In this document: in pieces, positions 14,458 through 22,516 of the stretch | How the letters are laid out: the number at the start of each line of letters is the position of its first letter | Position numbering within the stretch: the first letter of the stretch is position 1 | Assembly: GCA_019415645.1 (NCBI GenBank) | Contig: DXYV01000026.1 | Coordinates: forward strand, 1-22,729 | Length of the DNA stretch: 22,729 nt | Direction of reading: 5' to 3' | Origin: Clostridiales bacterium | GTDB lineage: Bacteria; Bacillota; Clostridia; Oscillospirales; Oscillospiraceae | The notes under the pieces: model-generated | Databases searched by the model: none | What the model was told of the DNA's origin: nothing | What the model saw: the letters and a program-made list of their open reading frames with translations, nothing else | Position numbers and translations under genes: made by a program

Positions 14458-16986
14458 TTATAGCAGGATATACTCACAGAACCGCATCAGCATCGCGGCA
14501 ACCTGCGCCCGTGTGGCGCTGCCCTGGGGACTGAGCGTGCTTTCACTGGTGCCGGTCACAATGCCCGCGCCGCAGGCCCACTGCATGGCGGGGATAGCGT
14601 ACTCGCTCAAATCCGCGAAGTCGGCGTAGCTGAGAATGTTGGTGTCCTCGCCGATGGACACGTCATAGCCTTTGTAAACCGTGTAGCGGTATAGGATAGC
14701 TGCAAGCTGCTCCCGCGTCACCGGGTCGCCTGTGCCGAACAGACCATTGCCATAGCCGCCGATGATGCTCTCGCTGGCGGCCCAGCGGACGGCTCCGGCG
14801 TACCATGCGCCGTCTTCCACATCGTCGAAGTCCGCCGCGTCGTCCACGACCGGCTCGCCCTCCAGACGGTAGAGAATCGTGACGATTTCTGCCCGGCTGG
14901 CGGTGCCGCTGGGAGCAAAGGTGTCCGCGCCGGTGCCGTTCATCATGCCGTTTTCATAGACGAAGCGCACCGCGCCAGCAAACCAGTCTCCCTCATCCAC
15001 ATCGGCAAAGGGCAGCGGCTCCGGAGTGATTGCGGCAAAGGATGCCGCCACCGTCACCCGGCCGGCGGGCATGGTGAAGGTGTACTTGCCATTGCCTTTG
15101 TCCGTGAGCGTGATCTCGTTGTCCTGACTGTCGCGGACGGACAGGGTTTCCAGCTCATACCCCTCGTCCGGGGTGACAGTGATGGTCACGGTGGTGCCGC
15201 GGGAGGCCCGGCTGGGGCTGACGGCGACAGTGCCGTGCTCCGTGTCGGGGGTGGTGATGGCATAGGTAGTTACAGTGGGTGGTATAATGGGTGGTATAGA
15301 ATTCGCTTCCCAAACAGCAGTAAAGGTGACATCCCCGGTAAGCTGAATATTTTCTGTATACCCCTCCCAGCCGGAGAAGGTGTAGCCCGCTTTCGCGGGG
15401 TCTGATGGTGCCGCAATAGTTGTGCCGTTGTTGCCGTACACGGCAGCGTATTCGGTCTGATCGTCCATAAAGCTGGCTTTGTAGACTTTGGCTGCGCTGC
15501 TGCTGGTAAAGATAGGCGAATCGTCTGAGCCAATCGTCTGGCCCCAAACCTGGGGGATATTTCCGTCGTCGCCTGCGGCCTGTGCGCTTTGCAGCAGCCA
15601 CGCAACCTCTCCGGAGGCAAACTGTGTAGCTGTTTTACCGGTCATTCCATCCGTTTCTTCCGTTGCTGCTCCGGCCAGATAATAGCTGTTTGAAACGACG
15701 GCGCCACTTTCAGCATCGTTGGAACCAACCACGCCGCCGGCAGCCGCATTACTGCCTGTCGCCGAGACTGCCCCAGTGTTATAGCTGTTTGTTAGGACAC
15801 CGGCGTTTGCACCTGCCACGCCGCCAATACGCGCGCCATCCGCTGCGCTTGTGATGACGCTGCCGTTTGCGCTTTCATTGTAGCAGTTCGTCAGCATACC
15901 GTTGTTGTAACCGGCGATCCCGCCGGCGGCGGAATCCGTTGTCGTGCTGGAAACAGCTCCGCTGTTGTAGCAGCCGGTTACCACACTGTCCGCATTTCCA
16001 ACGGCCCCAGCAATACCGCCGATGCCGTTTGTACCGCTGACACTCCCTGTATTATTACAATTTTCTATTACTGCATCCGCCTTAGTACCGGCTGTAACCG
16101 AAACCGTATGACCTACCACACCTCCGGTATAAGTCTCACCGGAAATGGTACCACTGTTTTTACCGCCGGAGATTATACCACCATTATTCATGCCGACTAC
16201 GCCGCCAGTATACATCGCAGTGCCGGTGATACGGCCGGTATTTACGCAGCCGTTCATTTCACAGTTATTCGAATTATATCCTGCCACACCGCCGACGTTC
16301 ATCATTCCCTCAACTGGGCCGGCGTTTTCGCTACTTGAAATCGTGCCTTGATTTATACCGACCAGACCGCCAATGGCTTGCACAGTTCCCGAAATGGAAA
16401 CGGCGCTTTGGCAGTTTTCAATCGTACCGTGGTTCCGCCCAGCCAGGCCGCCGACATAACTCCCACCTGTAACCGCACCAGAGATTCGAAGATTTCTGAC
16501 TGTGCCGCCCGCTGCAAGCGAATAAAAGAAGCCCTGTTGGTCAGCTGCATCATTGATATACAGTCCGCTGATCTCGCAGTCACCGCCGTCGAACGTGTCT
16601 GAGAACGTTTTGCCAACTACGCCGATGGGGGTCCAGCTGTGGCTGGGCGTGCCTGATTGCCCGCTGCTCTTGTTTGTCCAAGTGCCGGCCGCCGCATCAT
16701 AGGTATACTCCGGATTCAGGTCGATGTTCACAGTCAGGGTGATGGTCTTTCCGCTGAAATCATCGCCGCCGTTTACCAACTGGGCCAGCCCGGCCAGCTC
16801 CGCTGCAGATGTGATGGTATAGTCGGAATCACTCTCGTATCCGGTATACCAGCTGGTGTCCGCTGTACCATCCCACCCGGAAACGGATGTGGTGCTTACA
16901 CCCCCATCCGCCGCCAGTGCTGTGGCGGGCAGCAGACCCAGGCACAGGGCCAAAGCCATACACAGGCTCAAAATTCGTTTCCGCAT
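14458..16986 (-). CDS. Large secreted GLUG-repeat, SLH-anchored surface protein
   Basis: Encodes 842 residues. ATG 16986 follows AAAGGAGG; the longer open frame upstream is not coding. The signal peptide ends ALAA (about residue 26). Residues from about 130 to 440 are GLUG-type repeats, each roughly GGLAGRNHGTIENCxxxGxVSG, predicted to stack as a beta-solenoid, a fold common in adhesins and IgA-peptidase-like proteins. An InlB/Flg_new-type repeat (AGYTFSGWEGYTENIQLTGD) and a second beta-repeat (TVTITVTPDEGYELETLSVRD) follow. Three C-terminal SLH domains (FADVDEGDWFAGAV, FDDVEDGAWYAGAV, and YAIPAMQWACGAGIV with TRAQVAAMLMRF) anchor it to the wall. No catalytic motif is seen, so adhesion or surface coating is likely. 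The nearest upstream gene encodes a LuxR-type regulator, but a strong terminator separates them. Confidence 0.9.
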   Translation of the reverse strand: MRKRILSLCMALALCLGLLPATALAADGGVSTTSVSGWDGTADTSWYTGYESDSDYTITSAAELAGLAQLVNGGDDFSGKTITLTVNIDLNPEYTYDAAAGTWTNKSSGQSGTPSHSWTPIGVVGKTFSDTFDGGDCEISGLYINDAADQQGFFYSLAAGGTVRNLRISGAVTGGSYVGGLAGRNHGTIENCQSAVSISGTVQAIGGLVGINQGTISSSENAGPVEGMMNVGGVAGYNSNNCEMNGCVNTGRITGTAMYTGGVVGMNNGGIISGGKNSGTISGETYTGGVVGHTVSVTAGTKADAVIENCNNTGSVSGTNGIGGIAGAVGNADSVVTGCYNSGAVSSTTTDSAAGGIAGYNNGMLTNCYNESANGSVITSAADGARIGGVAGANAGVLTNSYNTGAVSATGSNAAAGGVVGSNDAESGAVVSNSYYLAGAATEETDGMTGKTATQFASGEVAWLLQSAQAAGDDGNIPQVWGQTIGSDDSPIFTSSSAAKVYKASFMDDQTEYAAVYGNNGTTIAAPSDPAKAGYTFSGWEGYTENIQLTGDVTFTAVWEANSIPPIIPPTVTTYAITTPDTEHGTVAVSPSRASRGTTVTITVTPDEGYELETLSVRDSQDNEITLTDKGNGKYTFTMPAGRVTVAASFAAITPEPLPFADVDEGDWFAGAVRFVYENGMMNGTGADTFAPSGTASRAEIVTILYRLEGEPVVDDAADFDDVEDGAWYAGAVRWAASESIIGGYGNGLFGTGDPVTREQLAAILYRYTVYKGYDVSIGEDTNILSYADFADLSEYAIPAMQWACGAGIVTGTSESTLSPQGSATRAQVAAMLMRFCEYILL

Positions 16987-17325
16987 ATCAAGGAACCTCC
17001 TTTTGATGGCGTACCGCCACACCCAGGGCGCATCCAGCGGCAAAGGTGTGTTCGGTATAGGGAAGCCTATTCGGAAAAAGACAATGGCTTTTTCGAATGA
17101 CTTCTGCATCCGATTTGATTCGTCCCGCACGGAACGGCTCTTTTGGTATTGTACCACAGAAAGAATCCCTGCGCTATTCTCCTTTTTGCCCCGAAAAAAG
17201 TGTCATATTCGCCTGAAAACAAACATGACACCGGAAATGATTTTACATTATTTTTTGCGGAAAGAGGGAAGTATTGGAGCCTTTCTCTGCCTTTCGAGAG
17301 AAAACTTTTATAAAGAACGCGCCCG
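16987..17325. other. Gene-free leader region upstream of the GLUG/SLH protein
   Basis: No credible gene is present in about 340 bases. On the minus strand TTGTCT (17079-17084) and CTATAC (17055-17060), 18 bases apart, are a weak promoter candidate. A hairpin-forming pair TTCGGAAAAAG/CTTTTTCGAA (17070-17097, one bulged base) overlaps its -35. Farther upstream GTGTCAT (17200-17206) and ATGACAC (17225-17231) form a 7-bp inverted repeat that could bind a regulator. A long leader is common for surface-protein genes; function here is inferred. Confidence 0.35.
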
Positions 17326-17371
17326 AAAAAGCCGCGCTTCTCTATGCGCAAAGGCGCATAGAGAAGCGCGG
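17326..17371 (-). terminator. Strong intrinsic terminator with an 18-bp perfect stem
   Basis: In minus-strand reading CCGCGCTTCTCTATGCGC pairs perfectly with its complement across a 4-base loop (CTTT) and is followed by CTTTTT. It starts one base after the stop codon of the HTH/LuxR gene. It isolates that gene from the SLH protein gene downstream. Confidence 0.88.
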
Positions 17372-17372
17372 T

Positions 17373-18566
17373 CTATGCCAGCAGATGCCTGGTCAGCTCT
17401 TGCCGGTTTTTCACCTGTAATTTTTCCCTAATCTGCGCCTGATGGCGCTTGATGGTGGATACCGACACGCCCATGTGGGCGGCGATCTCCTCGCTGGTCC
17501 AGTCGCGTGCGGTCAGCATTGCCACCGCAAATTCCGTAGTAGTGAGATTGTCCGCCACTTCGTGGCCGGTGTCTGGGTTGTGGATACGCCGCCAGCCCCA
17601 GGAGAAGCGGTAGGTGATGGCGATGATTCGCTTGAATTCCTCCGGCCAGCCCGGCTTGATGACCGATTCCAGCATCCCGCCCAGCAGGCCGTGGTGTTCG
17701 CCAAAACCCTCAATGAGATCGTCGGGCCGGGCCAACGCCCAAGCCGCCAGAAGATGCGCCTGGGCCTGTTCCTGCTTTTTCTGGTTGATGTAGTCCATGA
17801 CCGCTATCAGATGCAGATAAATGGCGGGGATGGGGTACTGCTCCGCGCCCATGGCCAGGGCAGTCTCTGCGATGCCGATACTCTGGGCGTAATTTTTTTG
17901 GAGGTAGAGGTAGTGGGCCTGGACATAGAAGGCAAAGGCCCGCAGTCCCGGCGGTAGCAGGGGCAGAAATTCCTTGGCGGAGGGCAGGGCCCTGGGAAGC
18001 GGCAGATGGAGCAGCACTGCGGACACGGCCGCCACGAAGGTGCCCGCCGCACGCAGATGGGGCGCGGTCTCCGCATTGGAAGCCAGAAATTTCTGCACTT
18101 CGTTGAGTGCGAAGCGCGCATGCGGAATCTGGTGGATGGAGAGGTTGGCGTAGGTGTAGAGCAGGCAGGCGGACAGCCGCGCCCCCATGTCGGGGCTGGT
18201 GAGGTAGGGCTCCGCTGCCTTGGCCGCCTCCTCCGGCTTGCCTGTGAAGTAGTAGTATTCCGCCTGAGCGATGTTCCGTTGGAGCCCCTCCTTCATGGCC
18301 TCCACCGTGGCCAGGCACCTGCCCGGATGGAAGGTTGTGTTCATCAGGGGCATCAGGTTGGTGTGATCCAGCAGGTCGGCGGGCACCGCCGTCTCCTGTT
18401 TTGGGGCAAAACGGGGGTCCTGGGGTTTCGCCGCGTCGGCAGGAATGGCCCAGGCTTTTCCAAATTTCTGCGCGCCGGGGATTCGGCCCTGGGTGCAGAA
18501 CTGCTGTACCATCCGAATGGAAAGATTCCATTTTTCAGCGGTCTCCCGCACGGTGAGATAGTCCAT
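17373..18566 (-). CDS. Transcriptional regulator: N-terminal HTH, TPR-like middle, C-terminal LuxR HTH
   Basis: Encodes 397 residues, cytoplasmic. Residues 1-50 (MDYLTVRETAEKWNLSIRMVQQFCTQGRIPGAQKFGKAW) form an excisionase/MerR-like helix-turn-helix. Residues about 80-320 are Ala/Leu-rich helical repeats of TPR/MalT-like character, with no recognisable ligand or phosphorylation site. Residues 345-397 form a LuxR/GerE-type DNA-binding domain (MLTARDWTSEEIAAHMGVSVSTIKRHQAQIREKLQV). Two DNA-binding domains flanking a helical sensor is an architecture seen in gut Clostridia regulators; targets are unknown. ATG 18566 has GGAGGGG upstream. The nearest candidate target is the SLH surface protein downstream. 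Confidence 0.88.
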   Translation of the reverse strand: MDYLTVRETAEKWNLSIRMVQQFCTQGRIPGAQKFGKAWAIPADAAKPQDPRFAPKQETAVPADLLDHTNLMPLMNTTFHPGRCLATVEAMKEGLQRNIAQAEYYYFTGKPEEAAKAAEPYLTSPDMGARLSACLLYTYANLSIHQIPHARFALNEVQKFLASNAETAPHLRAAGTFVAAVSAVLLHLPLPRALPSAKEFLPLLPPGLRAFAFYVQAHYLYLQKNYAQSIGIAETALAMGAEQYPIPAIYLHLIAVMDYINQKKQEQAQAHLLAAWALARPDDLIEGFGEHHGLLGGMLESVIKPGWPEEFKRIIAITYRFSWGWRRIHNPDTGHEVADNLTTTEFAVAMLTARDWTSEEIAAHMGVSVSTIKRHQAQIREKLQVKNRQELTRHLLA

Positions 18567-18870
18567 ATCCGCCCCTCCAGAGGTAATGCTTCATTAGATT
18601 GGTTTAAGAGGGAAGAGGGTCCCCCGTTGAACGGGAACGACACCCTATCATTTTTGAAGTTCTCATCCAGCGTATTGACGGACCAGGACGCTCGGCATTT
18701 GGGAAAATCTTAATCAGGTCTAAACCCGCAGCGCCGGCCGCTCTTGGTGGGACAGAGTAAGCGCCCACCGGAAAATTGGAACGGGGAAGATGCGCTTGGC
18801 CGGGACTTCCTGAACAACAGAAAATGCTATGGTACCATTTCCTATATGGAAAGGTCCGCCTGAAGCGCTG
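18567..18870. other. Gene-free region between the HTH/LuxR gene and the nitroreductase relic
   Basis: I see no credible gene here. A short repeat CCCGT-TGA-ACGGG is present near 18624-18636, but no consensus promoter was found for the regulator gene. The region may contain further decayed sequence from the deletion described at 18871-19029. Confidence 0.4.
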
Positions 18871-19029
18871 CTACACGGCTTTCGCCTCACTTGAAACTCT
18901 ATGCCCCTTCCACTTATTCCGGTGGACTTTGTTCTCCACTGAGGCCTTGACCTGGGTGGGCAGGAGCGAGTCTTGGACCGGGTAGCCCAGTACCACCAGG
19001 GCGGGCAGCGCCCAGCCGTCCGGCACCTT
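18871..19029 (-). pseudogene. C-terminal relic of a nitroreductase-family gene
   Basis: In the frame shifted from MarR, codons read KVPDGWALPALVVLGYPVQD, then LLPTQVKASVENKVHRNKW, then a stop at 18871. The order VPxGWxxxALVxLGYP ... KxxxExxVHxNxW is the usual end of nitroreductase-family FMN enzymes. Nothing of the catalytic N-terminal two thirds is present. It overlaps the out-of-frame 3' end of the MarR gene, consistent with a deletion that joined the two genes. The assignment rests on a short segment. Confidence 0.5.
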
Positions 19030-19474
19030 CAAATTCCTGATTGACCAGCATGGTCAGATTTTTGGTAAAGGTCCTGGACAGTTCGGTGAGCTGCATCTGT
19101 TCCTCCTGCGTGAACATGGACATGGCCGTGTCCTCCGCCCAGGTGATATGGCGCACCACTTTTTCACAGTAGGCCCGGCCCGTCTCGGTCATCTGAATCT
19201 GTTTGTTCCGCCTGTCCTCCGGTATTTCTGTAACGGTGACATAGTCCTCGGCCAGGAGATGTTTGACGATCAGATTGACCGTCTGCTTGGAATGAAAGGT
19301 CCGCTGGCAGATCTCCTTCTGGGTCATGCCCTCCTTGGCGTAGAACAGGACATTTACCACCAGCAGGGTCTTCATCGACATTCCGTGGCGCTTGGCGTAC
19401 TCGTCGTAGAGGGCGAACTGCTCGTCCCGGAATTTGCGGTACAGGAAGGCATTTTTTCGATTTTCCTTTGTCAT
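18914..19474 (-). CDS. MarR-family transcriptional regulator with an aberrant C-terminal tail
   Basis: Encodes 186 residues. Residues 1-150 are a MarR winged-helix protein: helices LYDEYAKRHGMSMKTLLVVNVLFY, recognition region MTQKEICQRTFHSKQTVNLIVKHL, wing VTVTEIPEDRRNKQIQMTETGRAY, and C-terminal dimer helix FTQEEQMQLTELSRTFTKNLTMLVNQEF. The last ~36 residues (GAGRLGAARPGGTGLPGPRL...) are Gly/Pro-rich and unlike MarR proteins. They are an out-of-frame reading of a nitroreductase-like tail. DNA binding should be intact. ATG 19474 lies downstream of a consensus promoter and a large palindrome, so autorepression is likely. The former partner gene appears to be lost. Confidence 0.85.
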   Translation of the reverse strand: MTKENRKNAFLYRKFRDEQFALYDEYAKRHGMSMKTLLVVNVLFYAKEGMTQKEICQRTFHSKQTVNLIVKHLLAEDYVTVTEIPEDRRNKQIQMTETGRAYCEKVVRHITWAEDTAMSMFTQEEQMQLTELSRTFTKNLTMLVNQEFEGAGRLGAARPGGTGLPGPRLAPAHPGQGLSGEQSPPE

Positions 19475-19495
19475 GGGTTATCACCGCCGCCCAAG

Positions 19496-19529
19496 TACTA
19501 TATTAGTCAATTTATTGACTAATATAGTA
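19496..19529. promoter_or_regulatory. 15-bp-arm palindrome, candidate MarR operator
   Basis: TACTATATTAGTCAA and TTGACTAATATAGTA are perfect inverted arms around TTTA. It lies 22 bases upstream of the MarR start and covers the predicted -10 edge and transcription start, the usual position for MarR autorepression. Confidence 0.75.
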
Positions 19530-19553
19530 TAATATACTCTGCCGCTGTGTCAA
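19526..19553 (-). promoter_or_regulatory. Consensus promoter of the MarR gene
   Basis: On the minus strand a perfect TTGACA (19548-19553) and TATACT (19526-19531) are separated by 16 bases. The -10 box overlaps the outer arm of the palindrome, so a bound repressor would block RNA polymerase. Confidence 0.75.
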
Positions 19554-19641
19554 GAAGAATTCTCCTTGTCCTGGAGCGGACTACCTCTGTGGTTTGTTAT
19601 AGGGGTTCGAAAAGCACGCTTATCGATGATACAGACAAATG

Positions 19642-19677
19642 AAAAAAGGCGGCAACCAGATTTCACTGGTTGCCGCC
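19642..19677 (-). terminator. Rho-independent terminator overlapping the CotH stop codon
   Basis: In minus-strand reading GGCGGCAACCAG pairs with CTGGTTGCCGCC (12 bp), followed by TTTTTT. The TGA of the CotH gene (19663-19665) sits in the 6-base loop, so the first arm encodes the last residues of the protein. It ends the CotH/DUF4956/VTC transcript. Confidence 0.9.
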
Positions 19678-21117
19678 CTGCTGTTTCACGGCCTGCCAAG
19701 CCGCATTTTGCCGCTCCTTGGCCTCTTTCAGGTCCTGGAAGTCCCCCAGGGCCCGCAGGTCCACATGGGAGGCGTCCACTCCATCATCTGGATGCTCCGC
19801 CTGCTGTGCCAGGGTAGCGGGGTAGGTCCCTTCCAGCTGGCCCCGGACGCTCTCGGCCCGCAGGCGGCATACCTCCAGCAGAGTGTCCACCGCCAGCAGG
19901 TGATCCTCGTAGGAGCAGAAGGCAGTGGGGTCGGCCTCCACATAGGGGGCGATGAGGGCCTGGGTCTGGCGGATGACCGCTTCACACCGTCCGTTTTCAA
20001 GATACTCCGCGAGGAACTGGTCGAAGCAGGCGTGATACTGGGCAAAATAGGCGTCGTTTTTCATCAGATTGTGGAACAAAGGCCGCTTCAGCATAACCTC
20101 CCCGGAAGCGGGGGTGTTAATAGGCCAGTTGAGGAGTACGTCGGGGTCCCGAATGGGATCGGTCATCCCCAGGGCATAGGTGCCGAAAGCCAGATTGTAG
20201 TCCCAGGGCAGGATGGAGAGAATGCCATCCTCTTCATAGAGAAAGTAGTTGTGACCCGTGTGCCCCAAATAGCTGTCCCAATTCATCACGAACACCTGGA
20301 CCACAAAATACCGCAGCACCTCGTCCACATTCACCGCCGTCTCCAGGTCTTCGCCGGTGGACAGCACTTGCAGCGCCTCGATCAGCCGCTCCTGATCTGT
20401 TATATCTATATCGAATCTGGCATTGTCAAAGAGATTTGGGTAGCTGGCCGGGTCGTCGTCCACATAGCGCAGGGCCACGTCGGCGTTCTCCGCCCGCAGG
20501 GAGGTGTAGTCCGGCTTATAGAGCTGACCGTAATCCGCGCCGAAGCTCCGCCGGGCGAAAGCCTCCTCCGGCTCTTCGATGGCCAGGAACAGCCCCCAGG
20601 GCTGGCCGTTCACCGTCACCCACACATAGCTGCACAGGGGTGTGGGAACCTCCATATAGTCCATCATGTCGTAGACCAGCCAGGTTTTCAGATAGCTGTT
20701 GTCCTGGAAGGAGGCGTCCAGGGAGAATTTATCCAGGCCGTGGTAATTCCCGCCGTCCACATAGTGGTCGAACTCCAGCTTGAGGCTGTAACGGGCAAGG
20801 CCGTACTCCTCCGTCAGCCGCAGGGAGTTGTTTCCCTTGGCCCGCAGCCCTACCTGGTAGAATTCCTCCCCGTCGATGACCACGGTGCAGGGAACATATT
20901 CCTCCTCCGGCGCATCCGCGATGAACTGCCCCCAGTCCTCCACCTGGAGGTCCACGGTGTGGACCAGGCTACCGTCAAAGAGGCGGGAGGCATACTCCGG
21001 CGCAGCGGAGGAGGGCTGGATGCCCAGCGCCTCCCCAAAGAAAAGCAGCCCGGTGAGGGCCACAGCCAGAGCCATGGCCAGGGCACAGAGCTTATCAACG
21101 TGCCTGTGGCGGATCAT
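19663..21117 (-). CDS. CotH kinase-like protein, membrane-anchored
   Basis: Encodes 484 residues. An N-terminal hydrophobic helix (residues 9-29, LCALAMALAVALTGLLFFG) should export it or anchor it outside. The CotH domain follows: VEDWGQFIADAPEEEYVPCTVVIDGE, VGLRAKGNNSLR, GLDKFSLDASFQDNSYLKTWLVYDMM, GLFLAIEEPEEAF, LYKPD, then MNWDSYLGHTGHNYFLYEEDGILSILPWDYNLAFG, which carries the conserved Asp, Asn and metal-binding Asp of CotH kinases. CotH in Bacillus phosphorylates spore-coat proteins; the bacterial secreted homologues are poorly characterised. It starts 5 bases after the DUF4956 stop with only a weak ribosome site, so translation is probably coupled. The acidic repeat protein in this cassette has many Thr, Ser and Tyr residues and is a possible substrate. 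Confidence 0.88.
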   Translation of the reverse strand: MIRHRHVDKLCALAMALAVALTGLLFFGEALGIQPSSAAPEYASRLFDGSLVHTVDLQVEDWGQFIADAPEEEYVPCTVVIDGEEFYQVGLRAKGNNSLRLTEEYGLARYSLKLEFDHYVDGGNYHGLDKFSLDASFQDNSYLKTWLVYDMMDYMEVPTPLCSYVWVTVNGQPWGLFLAIEEPEEAFARRSFGADYGQLYKPDYTSLRAENADVALRYVDDDPASYPNLFDNARFDIDITDQERLIEALQVLSTGEDLETAVNVDEVLRYFVVQVFVMNWDSYLGHTGHNYFLYEEDGILSILPWDYNLAFGTYALGMTDPIRDPDVLLNWPINTPASGEVMLKRPLFHNLMKNDAYFAQYHACFDQFLAEYLENGRCEAVIRQTQALIAPYVEADPTAFCSYEDHLLAVDTLLEVCRLRAESVRGQLEGTYPATLAQQAEHPDDGVDASHVDLRALGDFQDLKEAKERQNAAWQAVKQQGGNQ

Positions 21118-21122
21118 GGCGG

Positions 21123-21797
21123 CTAACCCATGTAGTCCCCGTTGTAGGAGACCAGTACCACATGGCTCACACCCGCCATGGCCCCCAGCTCATTGACAAA
21201 GCCGGTGTCCGCGTCCCTCAGCCGCACCTCATAGTTCAGCTCGATTTGGCCGGGGGAGACGCTTTTGCTCTTCAGGTTGAGCCGCCGCACCCGGGCCTCC
21301 ACCAGCGCCCGCACCTGGGCCTCCTCTTCCTGGGAGAGGCAGTGGACCACCAAAATGTAGGGGGACTCCCCGTTCTTCTGCCGGGAGAATACCAGCAGAA
21401 CCGCGCCGATGAAGAGGCTCCCCAGCACCGCCAGGGGAATCAGCCCTGCCGCCAGTACGATGCCCACGGCGATGGACCAGAACAGGAACACGATGTCCAT
21501 GGGCTCCTTGATGGCAGTGCGGAACCGCACGATGGACAGGGCGCCCACCATGCCCAGGGAGAGGACGATGTTGCTGGTCACCGCGAGAATGAGCAGGGTA
21601 GTGATCAGGGTGAGGGCGACGAGGGTCACACCGAAGCTGGGGGAGTACATCACCCCGCTGTAACTTTTCTTGTAGATCAGGAAAATGAACAGGCCCAAGA
21701 GAAACGCCAGGGCCAGGGCGATGGCGGTATCCAGCAGGGAGACGCTGTCCAGGCGTTCCAGAAAACTGGATTTGAAGATGTCCTGAAAGGTGGTCAT
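21123..21797 (-). CDS. DUF4956 membrane protein
   Basis: Encodes 224 residues. Four transmembrane segments lie in residues about 22-140 (LLDTAIALALAFLLGLFIFLI, FGVTLVALTLITTLLILAV, MDIVFLFWSIAVGIVLAAGL, LAVLGSLFIGAVLLVF), with the family signature LGMVGALSIVRFRTAIKEP between them. Residues about 145-224 form a soluble ferredoxin-like ACT-type region (YILVVHCLSQEEEAQVRALVEARV). The function is not known; the consistent partners are VTC-domain proteins and CotH, as here. It is 32 bases downstream of the VTC-like gene, with a ribosome site (GGAGTGG) before 21797. Confidence 0.87.
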   Translation of the reverse strand: MTTFQDIFKSSFLERLDSVSLLDTAIALALAFLLGLFIFLIYKKSYSGVMYSPSFGVTLVALTLITTLLILAVTSNIVLSLGMVGALSIVRFRTAIKEPMDIVFLFWSIAVGIVLAAGLIPLAVLGSLFIGAVLLVFSRQKNGESPYILVVHCLSQEEEAQVRALVEARVRRLNLKSKSVSPGQIELNYEVRLRDADTGFVNELGAMAGVSHVVLVSYNGDYMG

Positions 21798-21829
21798 GAA
21801 AGGGCCACTCCTTACCTCACATTTGATAT

Positions 21830-22516
21830 TCAGTCAAACCGGCGGCACAGGGCGTACTTGGAGCAGGCGCCCGCCCTGCGGTCCGGGATCTGGACGGCCA
21901 TGCGCACCAGATCGGGGAGAAACGCGTCGTATTTGACCTCCAGCACCGTGAGCCCGGTCAGCGGTTTGAGGACGAACCGTTCAGGGCGGAGAAAATCCAG
22001 AGGGCTCAATCCGGTGCGGATGTCCCGGTCCAGCGTGATGCGCACATTGCCGGGGGCATACAGAAAGGCCTCCCGGTCGTAGCAGACTACCGTCCGGGGC
22101 GCCAGGCGGTTTCCACGCAGCTTGCTGTACAGCTCCCGCAGCACCGGCTCCTCCCGGTGGAGCAGAAACCCCATGTCGCCCGCCAGGAGCCGTTCCGTCT
22201 CCGTCCGGGAGAGCCGGGCGCTGCGCTTGCCGCACAGGCCGTTCACCTTGAACTTTTTCTCCAGCTTCAGCCAGGCAGGATCATCTCCATAGTACCGCAG
22301 GCGGAATTTCTCCCGCCGGTCCACGCCGTCCAGCTTCTCCCGAAGGGCCGCGTCATAGGGTGTGTCAAAGTACAGGCTGGTGATCCGGTAGCTCCCGTCC
22401 GGCCCGGCATGGGCGTCGTGGGCAAACAGTTGGCGCAGTCTGCCGGAGAGCACCAGATCCTCCGGAGGAGAGATCTGGTGCTTCCACTCGTGGCGCATCT
22501 GGATGGGGTCAGTCAT
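21830..22516 (-). CDS. VTC-domain (polyphosphate polymerase-like) protein
   Basis: Encodes 228 residues from ATG 22516, or 222 from ATG 22498. Motifs of the VTC/triphosphate-tunnel family: RHEWKH at the start, YRITSLYFDT, REKFRLRYYGD, WLKLEKKFKVNGLCGKRSARLS (basic tunnel residues), PRTVVCYDREAF, VRITLDRDIRTG, and LTVLEVKYDAFLPDLVR. In yeast the VTC complex makes polyphosphate and translocates it; bacterial homologues next to DUF4956 and CotH are untested. No membrane segment is seen, so it is cytoplasmic and may feed DUF4956. I favour 22516 because it overlaps the upstream stop by 8 bases (ATGACTGA), allowing re-initiation. The long upstream frame (to 22699) is an out-of-frame reading of the acidic repeat gene. 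Confidence 0.88.
   Translation of the reverse strand: MTDPIQMRHEWKHQISPPEDLVLSGRLRQLFAHDAHAGPDGSYRITSLYFDTPYDAALREKLDGVDRREKFRLRYYGDDPAWLKLEKKFKVNGLCGKRSARLSRTETERLLAGDMGFLLHREEPVLRELYSKLRGNRLAPRTVVCYDREAFLYAPGNVRITLDRDIRTGLSPLDFLRPERFVLKPLTGLTVLEVKYDAFLPDLVRMAVQIPDRRAGACSKYALCRRFD

Noticed and set aside
15650..16620. Repetitive DNA in the GLUG region as a possible CRISPR or satellite array
   Set aside because: The repeats are degenerate, in frame and protein-level only. There are no constant DNA units with unique spacers.
16987..17157. 57-residue N-terminal extension of the GLUG/SLH protein
   Set aside because: The signal peptide begins at 16986 with AAAGGAGG in front of it. The extension is not signal-like and would block export.
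19639..21126. A 495-codon open frame on the plus strand
   Set aside because: It lies exactly antisense to the CotH-like gene and has the low-complexity composition expected of a shadow frame.
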